A stretch of 64,000 bases of DNA from Ureaplasma sp. (GTDB lineage: Bacteria; Bacillota_I; Bacilli_A; Mycoplasmatales; Mycoplasmoidaceae). Below the pieces are notes generated by a model that saw nothing but the letters and a program-made list of their open reading frames with translations, had not been told where the DNA came from and did no database searches. The DNA is taken from assembly GCA_020024695.1 (NCBI GenBank), contig JAHHTK010000001.1:8516-72515 (forward strand), read 5' to 3'. Below, in pieces: positions 1-10,501 of the stretch; the stretch's first letter is position 1; each line of letters begins with the position of its first letter. The translations under genes and the position numbers were made by a program.

Positions 1-264
1 AGGAACTTTATAAGTGGATAAATTACTTGCAATAATTCCTCTAAAAAGACCACTAACTTTGATTAAAGCGTGCTTAGTTTGGTCATAATCGTTGTCATCT
101 GGACAAATTCAATAGCAAGTGGCAATGGATAATTCATTTGATAATTGCACTGCAGTGAAGGTCACACTTTGTAATAATGGATCATCAACTGATCCTAAAC
201 ATTCTGTGTTAAGAGTTTCAAGGATATTAGCTTCTAGTTTTGCTAAACGAATTCTATTGGCCAT
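1..264 (-). CDS. rbfA: Ribosome-binding factor A, partial (C-terminus outside window)
   Basis: RbfA binds the 30S subunit and helps mature the 5' end of 16S rRNA. The visible 88 codons begin [11 protein letters not shown], the usual RbfA N-terminus, and include one TGA tryptophan. The ATG at 264 is chosen because it gives the conserved MANRIR start; an in-frame ATG two codons upstream is the alternative. The gene begins inside the end of infB (11 bp overlap), so it is translationally coupled as the last visible gene of nusA-ylxR-infB-rbfA. The gene is cut by the window edge, so its C-terminal half cannot be judged. Confidence 0.88.
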
Positions 265-2110
265 ATTCATTTACATCATGAGATTGTTCATTTAATTCAT
301 ACGCCTCAATGATGTCCCCTTCTTTAATATCATTAAAGTTTAAAATGGTTAACCCACATTCTTGACCAGCACTCATTTCCCGAGCGTCATCTTTTCCGTG
401 TTTTAAACTAGAAATGGTTGAGTTATAAATGACCACCCCGTCCCGAATAACTCGAGCTTTAGCGTTTCTTTTAATTTTACCGTCAGTTACTTTACAACCA
501 GCGATGGTCCCAATTTTGGAGTGTTTTCAAGTAGCTTGGACAATCGCTTCTCCTAAGTTGTTTTCTACAATTACTGGGTCTAATTTCCCAACTAAACGGG
601 CTAGGATTCATTCTTTTAATTTATAAATAATATCAAAAGTTAATAATTCAGTGTCAGAACTTAACGCATAGTCTTTAATAACTTTATTTGGACGAATGTT
701 AAATCCGATAACAATCGCATTAGCTGCTTTAGCTAACTTAACATCACTTTCAGTGACATTCCCAGTGGTAGAACGGATTAAGTTAATCTTGGTACCTGGA
801 ATTTCAATTTTATCAACTAAGCCCCGAATTGCTTCCAATGATCCTTGTACATCGGTTCTTAGAACTAAGTTTAAAGTTTTTAAAGAACTATCTAAATTAT
901 CATCCCGAGCAGCACTTAAACGACTTCATTCTAATTTAGCTTTCTTTAAGTGAATTTCATTAGCTAATAATTTAGCATCTTTTTCATTATCTAATGCTAA
1001 GAATTTATCCCCAGCAGCGGGAATGGTTGATAACCCAGCAATTTTAACTGGTGTACTTGGACCAGCTACGTCTACTTCTTGACCTAAGTCATTGAACATT
1101 GCCCGTACCCGACCAAAAGATTCACCAATAACTACAAAGTCGCCTTTTTTCAAGGTTCCGTTTTGGACTAAGATAGATGCGACAGGACCATAACCTTTAT
1201 CAAGGTTAGCTTCAATTGTGGTTCCGTATGCTAAACGGTTTGGGTTAGCTTTATATTCAGCAATATCAGCTTGTAAGTTAATAGCGTCTAATAAAACATC
1301 AATCCCATCTTGTTTTAAAGCAGATCCTTTAATGAAGATGGTGTCGCCACCTCATTCTTCACTGACTACGCCATAATCAGCTAATTGGCTCATGACTTTT
1401 TCAGGGTTAGCGGCTTCTTTGTCCATTTTATTCACAAAGACAATCATTGGGACCCCTGCTGCTTTTGTATGGTCAATAGCTTCTTCGGTTTGAACTTTTA
1501 AACCATCATCAGCTGCTACCACTAAAATGACAAGGTCCGTAATGTTGGCTCCCCGTGCTCGCATGCTTGAGAAAGCTTCGTGGCCTGGTGTATCAATAAA
1601 AGTAATCTTTTTATTGTTTTGTGACACTTGGTAAGCCCCAATATGTTGGGTAATTCCCCCAGCTTCACCTTTAGTAATGTGGCTGGAACGAATCGCATCC
1701 AATAAAGTAGTTTTCCCATGGTCAACGTGACCCATGATGGTAACTACTGGGGGACGTGGTTGTAAACTTTGCACATCATCGTCAAAGTTAATATTTTCTA
1801 AAAGGTTATCTAAACCAACAGCTTTTTCAATTTTAAAATCAAAGCCGTATTCTAAACAAAGTTCCCCAATTTCTTCTTCGTTTAAAATCGTTTGTAAATT
1901 ATTCATTTTTCCCTTCATGAAATAATATTTAATAATTTCAGAAGGATTTTTTCCTAATTTTGGTGCAAGTTCGGCAATACTTAAAGGAGATGTAAATGTG
2001 AACACACCATTCTTAACTCCGACTTCAACATTTTTAATTTGTTTTTTGAGATCAATGGAAGCTCTTGTTTCAACTTGTTTGACTGGTTTAACATTTTTCT
2101 TTTTTGACAT
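254..2110 (-). CDS. infB: Translation initiation factor IF-2
   Basis: IF-2 is the GTPase that brings initiator tRNA to the ribosome. The reading frame gives 618 residues once three or more TGA codons are read as Trp. An IF2_N-like segment (about residues 40-100) is followed by the G domain: G1 GHVDHGKT at 127-134, G3 DTPGH at 173-177 and G4 NKMD at 227-230. Domains II to IV follow, ending with the typical [12 protein letters not shown] segment. The N-terminal extension is short, as usual in mollicutes. A strong AAAGGAGA Shine-Dalgarno lies just upstream of the ATG. It is 38 bp downstream of ylxR in the nusA operon. Confidence 0.97.
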
Positions 2111-2148
2111 AATTTATCTCCTTTATGAATAACTACTTAAGATTTATT

Positions 2149-2415
2149 TTAATCTAAAATCGCTTTTTTTATTTGTTCGAAATCCTCAAAAACAAGTTGG
2201 TGATCCCGAAAGATTTTGCAAACCAAGGCTTTAGAATTTAAAGCATTGTAACTATCCAATCCTTTTTTAATTCAATACCCTCGGCCGCTTGATTTATCTT
2301 GACTTAATGATACGGTGTGGTTATGTTTCACTAACCGCACCATTTCATTGGTTGGATAAACCTGTTTACTAATGATGTCGCGACGAAGATTGTAATTACA
2401 TTGTTTTTTTGACAT
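2149..2415 (-). CDS. ylxR: YlxR family RNA-binding protein (DUF448/RnpM)
   Basis: This 88-residue protein sits between nusA and infB, the conserved position of ylxR, whose product is an RNA-binding protein recently linked to RNase P. The family pattern is visible: an arginine-rich start (NLRRDIISKQ), the segment MVRLV, then D-KSSGRGYW (family GRGAY). It contains a TGA Trp in this motif. The ATG overlaps the last 20 bp of nusA, so it is translationally coupled. The usual CxxC-type start is reduced to a single Cys. It was recognised by position and motif, not by a database search. Confidence 0.88.
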
Positions 2416-3814
2416 TATCAATTTCGTCCTGAAACTCAGCACTTAAATCGTCTAAATATTCATTATTATCAAATAATTCTTCATTTACATCATAGTCATC
2501 AAAATCTGATGCATCATGACTGACTTTATCCATGAAATCATTATCAAGGCCAAGGTCATCAGCGGTAAGTTCAGCTAAATTGTCAACTAAATTAGTTTCT
2601 AATTCAGTAATTCTGATAGCACTTGGTTGCAATTCAACTGGAGTTGGAAGATAAGCTTCAACATTTTCTAATACTAATTTGGTCTTGGTATATTTCATTT
2701 GTTTTGCACGCATATCTTCAGGGGTTTTCACGTCTAAATTGAAGTGAGTTAATTCTGAACATAAACGAATGTTCATCCCTTTTCTTCCAATAATTAATGA
2801 TTGAACATCTTCTTTAACAACTAAGATAATTTTGTGAGCTGTTTCAAGTTCATCAAAACATAACCCGATAATTTTGTTAGCACCAACAGTGTTAATGACA
2901 AATTCTAATGGGTTAGCGTATCAGTTAAGAATTTCTACAGGTTCCCCACCTAAATAACGGCTAATTTCTTTCACACGAGAACCTTCTTTACCAACACAAA
3001 TAGCAGCTGGAGAACCAATATTAGTGGCAAACTTGGTTGATGAAACAGCAATTTTGGACTTAAATCCTGCAATCCGTGCAACTTCACGGACTTGAATATC
3101 CCCATCACGGATTTCTGGAACAACTAAGTTTAAATAATATTCAGTTAAGACTTTTGATTTTCGTGATAAGATTAATGGTCAATCACGAGTTTGAGCTTTA
3201 ACATTTTCTAAATAGAAAGCCATTTTGCTTCCTAATGGAATCTTTTCACCAACATTTTGTTCATTTTTAGCTAAACCACCATAAACATTGTCAGCTACTT
3301 TAATGATGTATTCCCCATTACGGCTGTTGTATTCATCAACTTCACCTAAAATGACAGTCCCAACTTTATCTTTATATTCGTTGGCAATTTTAGTGTAATC
3401 GATTTCACTAATTTTTTGTTTGAACCCTTGAATAATTAACGTAATGACTTTTCTGGATAAGTCATTAATAGAAATTGCGTTTCAATAAATATCACCAATT
3501 TCATATTTGTGGTTTGCTTTTGCAAGTTTAGGGTCATTAATTAAAATTTGATTGTAATCATCATAATCATTAACATGTTCCATTCCAACCACTTCGTATG
3601 GAATTTGCATGTTAATTTCTTGTTTTTGTAAGTCAACTTTTGCTTCTAATTGTTGATCTTGGTTTTCTTTAGTATAGGCTTTCACAATACATTCTGATAA
3701 CATGGTGGCCACTTCGTCTTCAGACACGTTGTGAACGCTTGCGATTTCCTTAATAAGGGCTAACATATTTCCAATTACTGAGTTATCAGTAGTGGCAACT
3801 GCTTTTTTAGCCAT
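2396..3814 (-). CDS. nusA: Transcription termination/antitermination protein NusA
   Basis: NusA binds RNA polymerase and RNA and modulates pausing, termination and antitermination. The 472-residue frame contains three TGA Trp codons. Visible are the N-terminal RNAP-binding domain, the S1 domain (VGTVILGEVDEYNSRNGE), and two KH domains (SPAAICVGKEGSRVKEI and QSLIIGRKGMNIRLCSE). It ends in an acidic tail of about 90 residues rich in Asp and Glu, which replaces the extra domains of larger NusA proteins. The ATG at 3814 is preferred over an in-frame GTG at 3820 because AAGGAG lies five bases before it. rimP, usually upstream, is not present in the next 1.5 kb. Confidence 0.96.
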
Positions 3815-3825
3815 AAACACTCCTT

Positions 3826-3860
3826 AATAAAAATAAAGAGAACGACAGGACGCCGTTCTC
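3826..3860 (-). terminator. Stem-loop with T-rich tail upstream of nusA
   Basis: A 7 bp perfect stem (GAGAACG / CGTTCTC) with a 9-base loop lies at 3838-3860. On the minus strand it is followed by TTTATTTTTATT and then the nusA Shine-Dalgarno. It could terminate the transcript of the unknown gene ending at 3901 or act as a nusA leader attenuator. The T-run is interrupted by A, so strength is uncertain. Confidence 0.5.
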
Positions 3861-3900
3861 ATAAACTAATGAATATGATAAAAGTATTTTACCACACTTT

Positions 3901-4647
3901 TTATTTTAGAATTAAAAATAAGGTTAAGGTAATAATAACAACCCCAAGTAAACTAAATAAACAAATGACTTTTCAATCATCAAAACGAGACTTTAAAATC
4001 AAACTTTTAGCCTGTTTTAATTCCATCGTGACATAAAGAGCTAAGTTAGATAAATTATCTAACACACTAAAGAAACTTTGGTAACTAAATTTTGAAAACA
4101 TCAATTGCTTTTGACTTTCATCATCATGAATTTTGGCATAATCACACACCAAATCATATTTTTCAAATATTCTAATATTATTAGCACACGCTCACGCTAA
4201 ATGATCTGTATTCACATGGTTTTTGTCATCAACTAAACAACTTGCAATCAAATAAGGAATTAAAATGTGCATCTTATAAACATTTAAAAAATAGTAATAG
4301 CCTTCAAAATTGTCACTATTTAAGGCCACACTTTGTAAATCATAAAAGATGGTCTTTAAGAAATTCTCATAAATATCATTGATCAAACTTTCAATCTTGG
4401 CAAACAATTTTAAGTTCGATTTTCAAAGGTTATCAAGGTGAAATTGATGGTCTTGACAAAAGGTTTGAAAACTCACTAAAAATTGACGGGCTTGCACATC
4501 AATTTGGTATAAAGCATCGTATTCAAAGTAGCGTTGGCGACTTAAATCTTCAATATAAACATAATATTGTTTCATTAATTTATTTACTTGACTTAAATAT
4601 TTTTTTAAGTCATGAATGGTTTGTTTATTCGTGGTTTGAGTTTTCAT
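3901..4647 (-). CDS. Tail-anchored membrane protein of unknown function
   Basis: I do not recognise this 248-residue protein. It has a Lys-rich N-terminus (MKTQTTNKQTIHDLKKYL), a long helical middle rich in Tyr, Leu, Gln and Asp, and one hydrophobic segment at the very C-terminus (VICLFSLLGVVIITLTLFLILK). There is no signal peptide, so the bulk should be cytoplasmic. Three TGA codons are read as Trp. AAAGGAAATTT precedes the ATG, which lies inside the last 23 bp of recO, so translation is probably coupled. It closes the dgkA-era-recO run, just upstream of nusA. Confidence 0.7.
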
Positions 4648-5329
4648 AAATTTCCTTTCGATGCTTGTGAAATAATTTCTTTAAGATTTGTTTGAGAACA
4701 CTTAAATCCCCATGAAAATTAAATAAATCAGTTTCATCATGATAACTTAATAATTGTTTGAAATCATCTAAACTATCACTGTCTAGCAAGACTGTGGTAG
4801 TAGTTAAACATTGTTGACACACAAAACTGGTGGTAGTTAAATCAAATCCAATTTGAGGTTCATGTTGATGGTAACAAGTTTGATAACCATTATAAGTTAA
4901 AATTTTGTGAGCACTTAAAAAATATAAATAGATGAGAATGTCAATGACAACTGAATCAACTTTTAATAAGATGAGATTAAGTACCCGTTGGTAAAACTCA
5001 TATAACTCTTCATGAAAGTCTTTGATTTTGGTTAAGATTTCACTAATTAAATCTAAACTCGGGTGGTGATTAATATCAAATCCTACGTTAGAAAGAGTCG
5101 TCACTTTTTTTAGTTTAGACACTTTAGAAGTAAAGCGAGATTGGAAAAATTCAAATTCCAAGTAATTCCCATAAAAAAGACTACGACTATTTTTTGAGGT
5201 GATCTTGCGAACACCAGGGGCAAAAAGAACATATCTTTGGCCATCATTCCCAATTAAAGTGAGAATTTCATCAAATAAATCGTAATCTTGTTCATGAATG
5301 AGATAACCTTTTTTAACGGTTAAACCCAT
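4625..5329 (-). CDS. recO: DNA repair protein RecO
   Basis: RecO loads RecA at gaps together with RecR. The 234-residue protein fits by position (directly after era, as in many Firmicutes and mollicutes) and by layout: an N-terminal OB-fold-like segment (GYLIHEQDYDLFDEILTLIG), a helical middle, and a C-terminal zinc-finger remnant with Cys pairs (CYHQHEP, then CQQC). Sequence conservation is weak, as usual for mollicute RecO. It starts 5 bases after the era stop codon and overlaps the next gene by 23 bp. Confidence 0.8.
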   Translation of the reverse strand: MGLTVKKGYLIHEQDYDLFDEILTLIGNDGQRYVLFAPGVRKITSKNSRSLFYGNYLEFEFFQSRFTSKVSKLKKVTTLSNVGFDINHHPSLDLISEILTKIKDFHEELYEFYQRVLNLILLKVDSVVIDILIYLYFLSAHKILTYNGYQTCYHQHEPQIGFDLTTTSFVCQQCLTTTTVLLDSDSLDDFKQLLSYHDETDLFNFHGDLSVLKQILKKLFHKHRKEIYENSNHE

Positions 5330-5334
5330 GGTTA

Positions 5335-6234
5335 TTATTTTCCATAACCGTATTTTTCAATACCTAATTTTGAGTTGCGTCAGTCTTTGTCAACTTTGAC
5401 AAAGCTTCTTAACATAATGTTACAGTCAAAGATATTTAATAATTGTTTTCGTGCAGCAGTTCCGATTTCACGAATCATAGAACCGTTGGCCCCGATAATA
5501 ATTTTCTTTTGACTTTCTTTTTCACAAACCACTGAAATATCAATGGTTAACCGATTCTTTTCAGGACAATATTTTTTGGAATCAACAACAACAGCGACCC
5601 CATATGGAATTTCCATTCTTAATAAGTTTAAACATTGTTCACGGACAATTTCACTAATCATGAAATCGTCACTAATTAAATCAGTTGTTTCTTCAGCATA
5701 AACTGGTTGCATACGTTCTAAGAAAGGTCTAAGAGCATCTAATAAAGGTGCGACAGTGCTTGGATCATTTGCACAAACTTCATAAAAGCCAGCAAAGTCA
5801 TATAAACCAGCTAATTTTTGTTTGATATTTTCAATTTGGTTATAACGAGCGACATCAATTTTATTGATTGCAACAAGGACGTGTTGGACTTTATATTCAC
5901 GTAATTTTTCGATCACTAATAAGTCTTCATCAGTAATACCACTGGCAGCGTCAACCACTAAAATGACAGCGTTCGCACTTTTTAAACTATGACGAGCTTG
6001 GGCATTTAAGTGTTTGTCAAGTTCATTGTTTGGTTCGTGATAACCAGGGGTGTCAACAAACACAATTTGCATGTCTTCACTGTTATATAACCCTTTGACT
6101 TGGTCACGGGTTGTTTGAGGTTTATTACATACAATGGATGTTTTTCTTTTTAAAAGTGTGTTTAATAACGAAGATTTACCAACGTTTGGGTGACCCACAA
6201 GTGCAATTTCCCCACAATATTTTAATTTTTCCAT
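5335..6234 (-). CDS. era: GTPase Era
   Basis: Era is a GTPase that binds the 3' end of 16S rRNA during 30S maturation. The 299-residue protein has G1 GHPNVGKSS, G2 region TTRDQ, G3 DTPG and G4 NKID in the N-terminal half. The C-terminal KH domain includes IIGANGSMIREIGTAAR. A single TGA near the C-terminus encodes the Trp before RNSKLGIEKYGYGK; under the standard code the last 15 residues would be lost. It starts 3 bases after the dgkA stop codon and ends 5 bases before recO. Confidence 0.96.
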
Positions 6235-6237
6235 AAT

Positions 6238-6645
6238 TTACCTTCCATATCACTGAATAGTTCCATTAGCTAAATCCATAATTTGGGATACAAAAATGAT
6301 TAAACCAATGATTGCACTTGCGAGTGCAAAAACAAGGGTCGCTGCTGCAGAGATGTTTTTAATTTTAGCAGCGTTCAAGTTATATTTAAAAGCGACCATA
6401 TCAACGACATTTTCAATCGCTGTATTTAATAATTCACTGCTCAATACAAAACCAATCGTTAGGATTAACACAGGCCATCGATCCACAGGAACTTTTAATA
6501 AAATTCCAATGACGATGGTGGCCAAACCAATGATAACTTCAATCAAGAAACTCTTTTCTTCTTTTAAAGTTGTTCAAAACCCTTGAAAAGCATAACTAAA
6601 TTTTTTCATGGTTGAAGTCTTAGGTTGTCTTTGGTGGTTGTCCAT
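6238..6645 (-). CDS. dgkA: DgkA-type diacylglycerol/undecaprenol kinase
   Basis: This 135-residue integral membrane kinase belongs to the DgkA family. In Gram-positive bacteria such proteins mainly phosphorylate undecaprenol; in wall-less mollicutes the substrate is unsettled. Evidence is the segment KKFSYAFQGFWTTLKEEKSF, three hydrophobic helices, and the catalytic SSELLNTAIENVVD motif. The start at 6645 gives a 12-residue polar extension before the conserved region; an in-frame ATG at MKKFSYAF is a possible shorter start. It lies between ybeY and era, the usual Firmicute order. Confidence 0.9.
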
Positions 6646-6647
6646 AA

Positions 6648-7112
6648 TTAACGGGTGATTCCTAAACTATTTAAAACCACATCTTGGAGGCCGAACATCA
6701 CTTTTTCATCCTCCACGGTCATGTGATCAAAACCTAAAATATGTAACAAGCCATGGACAAAAAGAAAACAGATTTCTCGTTTGTAAGAATGGTGGTATTC
6801 TTTGGCTTGTTTGATTGCTTTAAAAGGACTAATAAACATCTCACCTAAGAGTGGCGTTGCTAGACCTTCATCTCAGAATGCAAACGAAATGACATCAGTC
6901 ACGCGGTCAATATGACGGTAATGTTTATTGATTTTTTTGATTTCTTGAGTTTGAATAAATGAGACATCTAAAAAATAAGTGGTTTGGTCATTAAGACGGG
7001 CTTTAATTTCAGGTAATTCAAGCACTTTTTGACCAATTTCATTAAACAAATCTAGAAATGGAAGCACTTTGCTTTCGTAGCATTCAATATTGTAACTAAC
7101 TTCAAGTTTCAT
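6648..7112 (-). CDS. ybeY: Endoribonuclease YbeY
   Basis: YbeY is a zinc-dependent RNase in 16S rRNA maturation and ribosome quality control. The 154-residue protein carries the metal-binding motif HGLLHILGFDH (three His) and the upstream family segment HYRHIDRVTDVISFAF followed by a TGA Trp. It ends 2 bases before the dgkA start, within the tightly packed ybeY-dgkA-era-recO set. Confidence 0.94.
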
Positions 7113-7163
7113 ATTTAGCTTTCTTATATATATTTAAATTTTATGTGAAAAATAATTTAACCC

Positions 7164-7619
7164 CTATATTTCTAAACATTTTTCCATGATAATTGCGTCA
7201 GATTGGTCTGAATAGTATTGTTTTCGTTTCCCAATCACTTGAAAACCACATTTTTCATATAAATGAATGGCCTTGGGATTTTGACTGGAAACTTCTAATA
7301 ATAATTTCTTATGACTAGCTAAGGCTTGGTGATTAGCATAATCCATTAATGCTGAACCTAAATGCTTTCCTTGGTATTGACTAGCCACTCCAATCCGAAT
7401 AATTTCAATTTCATCAGGATTCGCTAATAAACACAAAAACCCAGCAATATTTTGGTTATAAACCACTACCACAATTTCATAATATGGGTTGTTAAACATT
7501 TCTTGTCAGGCTGGTCAAACATAATAATCGTGAACAAATAAACTTTGATCAATTTGAAAAACCACTTCTAATTGGTCAAGATTTTGGACAGGCACAATTT
7601 CAACGTGATTATCGGTCAT
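7164..7619 (-). CDS. rimI: GNAT acetyltransferase, RimI-like
   Basis: RimI-type enzymes acetylate protein N-termini from acetyl-CoA. The 151-residue protein shows GNAT motif A (IGVASQYQGKHLGSALMDY, with the QGxHxG acetyl-CoA loop) and motif B (LLEVSSQNPKAIHLYEKCGF). Two TGA codons near residue 40 are Trp. It overlaps the end of tsaB by 11 bp. A RimI-TsaB pair is common because both genes travel with the t6A biosynthesis cluster. The substrate is inferred from neighbours, not from the sequence. Confidence 0.85.
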
Positions 7620-8235
7620 GTTTAGTTTCCTTGTTATTGGTTGGTGGTTGGTATAACACAGGTTTAATATAAGCTGGCAATAAATCGTGATAATCAGCTA
7701 ACAAATGAAACTGATCTAAATTAGTGATCAAACGTTCAAAATAAGTTTCAATTTTTAATTGAGAGAAATCAGCTACATTTGTGAATTGTTGCTTAATATT
7801 TTCTCACTGATCTTCAGTGACCATTTGTAAAGGTAAAGTTATTTTTTGATTTTCATAACCAATGACATAATAAGCCTTGGATTTTGCATCAATGCACCCA
7901 CACCCATCAAAACCAGCTACAATAGACACACTATCCATTCAAAAAACTTGAATTTGAGGATAAACTGAACAAATGGTTTTGACAATTGAAACACCAACCT
8001 TAACCCCAGTAAATGACCCTGGCCCAATTACAACATAAATTTGGGATAAATCAGCATAATCTAGTTGTTGACTAGCTAATAAATCATGAATTAATTGGGT
8101 AACTAATTCGGTTAAATTATTATGGGTCGGTTGCATTACTGTTTGGATAAGTTTTTGGTTATCTAATAACGCTAATAAACAATAATTATTTGTGGTGTCA
8201 ATCACAAGTTGATAGTTATTTGGTGAGTTTTTCAT
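7609..8235 (-). CDS. tsaB: tRNA t6A biosynthesis protein TsaB
   Basis: TsaB is the scaffold partner of TsaD in making threonylcarbamoyl-A37 in ANN-decoding tRNAs. The 208-residue protein has the ASKHA-fold start (YQLVIDTTNNYCLLALL) and the family signature VVIGPGSFTGVKVGVSI. The start at 8235 lies within the last 20 bp of the pseudouridine synthase gene, and its stop overlaps rimI. The frame is open further upstream, but only as a shadow of the preceding gene. Confidence 0.92.
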
Positions 8236-9163
8236 ACATATCCTGAAAGGTTTGGTCATAGGGAATTTCAAAATTAAGTTTTTGGTTTGTGATTGGGTGC
8301 ACAAATCCTAATTTATAACAAATTAAATATTGGCCATAACTAGTAGTTTTGGTGCGTGGTCCATACACACTGTCATTTAATAATGGGTGGTTTAAGTGTC
8401 GCATGGTTGCCCGAATCTGGTGGGTGCGTCCCGTTAAAATTTGGACATCCACTAAACTAAACCCTTGGTTTAAGTTCATTAATGGGGCAATGATAGAAAT
8501 GGCTTGCTTCCCGTTGCGAACATCATTGCCAACCTTCATTTTATACTTTCCACTTCTGTCATAGCCTAACATTACATCAACAGAAAAACTTTTGTTTAAA
8601 TCATTAAAATGGTTATAAACAATAGCGTGATAATGTTTATCAATTTCATGAAACATAAACATTTGGGTTAGTTTTTCAACCATCATTTGGTTTTTGGCAA
8701 TGACCATGAGTCCGTTAGTATCTTTGTCTAATCGGTGCACAATCCCCATTCTTTCTTGATCATTAAAATCAGCTGGATTTCAATTTAAATAAGTTTTTAA
8801 GCCATGAACTAATGTATTTGTTTCATGGTGATTGGTAGGATAAACTAACAGATTTGTAGGTTTATTAATGACTAACAAATAGTCATCTTCATAAATAATA
8901 TCTAATTTTACATTTACTTTTGAACTAGTGACAATTGGTTTTGATTGTACTTCAGGTGAAATTTCAGTTTGATTGTCTAAAATCTGAACTTGAAAATTAT
9001 TTTCTAGACTGAATCCAGTTTTGGTTACTACTTTCTCATTTACTAACACTTGGTGGTTATCAATTAATTTTTTGATTTGGCTGCGTGAAATTTCTAATTC
9101 TTGCACCAAAAACAAATCTAACCGCATTGGTTCAGCTGCTTGATAAATAAATTGTTTCTTCAT
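8216..9163 (-). CDS. rluD: RluD-family 23S rRNA pseudouridine synthase
   Basis: The 315-residue protein has an N-terminal S4 RNA-binding domain (RLDLFLVQELEISRSQIKKL) and an RluA-type catalytic domain with HRLDKDTNGLMV, which holds the catalytic Asp. The later family motif LTGRTHQIRATMRHLNHPL is intact. One TGA Trp lies between the two halves. The family usually modifies 23S rRNA helix 69; the exact site in this organism cannot be read from sequence. It follows lspA by 3 bases, the common lspA-rluD order. Confidence 0.93.
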
Positions 9164-9166
9164 AAA

Positions 9167-9832
9167 TTAATTATTTAATTCAGGTTGAGCATCAGTCTTA
9201 TCTGCATTAGTTTGAGCAACTAATTGAGCTTGTTTTTCTTCATCGTGTGACTTTTTTAAACTGATTCCTAATCAAATCAAGAAACATAACACGATGACCC
9301 CCACTCCAATACAGATTCACACATCGTTCATATTAATGGTGGTTTTGACAAATGGTCAATAATCAACTACGGCATTTGCTGTTGAATAACTAACACCATG
9401 TAAAACATAACTTAAATCTAAGCTCCGATCAATGATATTATTTAAGCCTCCAAAGCCCATTAATAAAAAGCCAATGATTAACCATCACTGTGGAATAAAA
9501 ATAAAAGCTAAAAATGAAATTAAAATCGGGATAGATTGAACAAAATAAACTAAACTAGGCGAAGCGTTATTTAAAATTGAAAACCCCACTCCTGAGTTTA
9601 AAACAACCATTTGGGGTTGGTTGGTTAAGATATAATGTTCAATTCCAAACCCACTCCCCATCACAATTAACCCAATTGCTAAAAATAAAATTAATTTAAA
9701 CAAGAGGTTTTGATAAGAAAAAAATGCATAAAAATAATGGCGAACACTTTCGTTTTGAATTTTATCTAATGTTTTAACAAAAGCCACTCTATTAAGAAAG
9801 TGGCTTTGGTTGGCATTTGGTTGGTGAGACAT
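9167..9832 (-). CDS. lspA: Lipoprotein signal peptidase II
   Basis: LspA cleaves prolipoproteins before the lipidated Cys, and this window encodes at least five predicted lipoproteins. The 221-residue protein has four hydrophobic segments and the two Asp-containing motifs in family position: LNSGVGFSIL and GGLNNIIDRSLD. It carries a hydrophilic extension of about 45 residues before the first membrane segment and a charged C-terminal tail. The ATG overlaps the ppa stop codon (TAATG). No Shine-Dalgarno is visible, and a 9 bp hairpin lies in the first 60 bases of the coding region, so the true start could be further downstream. Confidence 0.9.
9779..9806 (-). other. Inverted repeat inside the 5' end of lspA
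   Basis: AAAGCCACT and AGTGGCTTT form a 9 bp perfect stem with a 10-base loop, 26-53 bases after the ppa stop codon on the transcribed strand. No U-run follows on the minus strand. It may lower lspA translation or partly terminate ppa transcripts, or be accidental coding sequence. Confidence 0.4.
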
Positions 9833-10377
9833 TATGCAGGGTATTTTTCTGGGTGTTCTTGTTGCATTTTTTTGACGAATTCTTTTTTATCCATAGAACC
9901 ATATTTGTTCATTAATTCAACACATTCGTTGTATTCATTAATAGCTCATTGTTCGTCTTTGAAACCTTTGATTAAAACTTTTTTGTTTTGAAGGTTTTTG
10001 TAGTTTTCAAAGAAATCTTTAATTTCGTCTAATCATGATTGGGGAATTTGGTCAAAACTAGTTAATCAAGTTCAACGAGGGTCACAATCAATGACACCTA
10101 ATAATTTAGTATCAGTTTCGCCACCATCGATCATTTCAACAGCCCCAACAATTCTCACTGGCACACGGATACCAGAATTAATAGCGTGGTCGCTGAAAAT
10201 CATAACGTCTAATTCATCACCATCTCAATCTAAGGCTTCAGGTACGAAACCATAGTTGGTTGGATAACTCATAGAACCATATAAAATTCTATCGACAGAA
10301 ATCGCACCAGTAGCACGGTCATATTCATATTTAATTTGACTATCTTTTGGAATTTCAACAATTGCGTTTAATTTCAT
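9832..10377 (-). CDS. ppa: Inorganic pyrophosphatase (family I)
   Basis: This soluble enzyme hydrolyses pyrophosphate to phosphate and drives biosynthetic reactions forward. The 181-residue protein has the family I signature [11 protein letters not shown] (metal-binding Asp residues) and the substrate region [12 protein letters not shown]. Four TGA codons encode Trp. It is the first gene of the long minus-strand run. AGAAAGAG lies upstream of the ATG. It is divergent from the membrane protein gene at 10502, with 124 bp between them that should hold both promoters. Confidence 0.95.
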
Positions 10378-10501
10378 AAATTACTCTTTCTCTACTAAAA
10401 AAATGTAAAATTATCATATAAACATTTTAACCAAAATCAGCAAGAAATCATAAGAAAATAAAGGAATTTAATTGATTTTTGAATAAATTAAAGGCAAAGT
10501 T

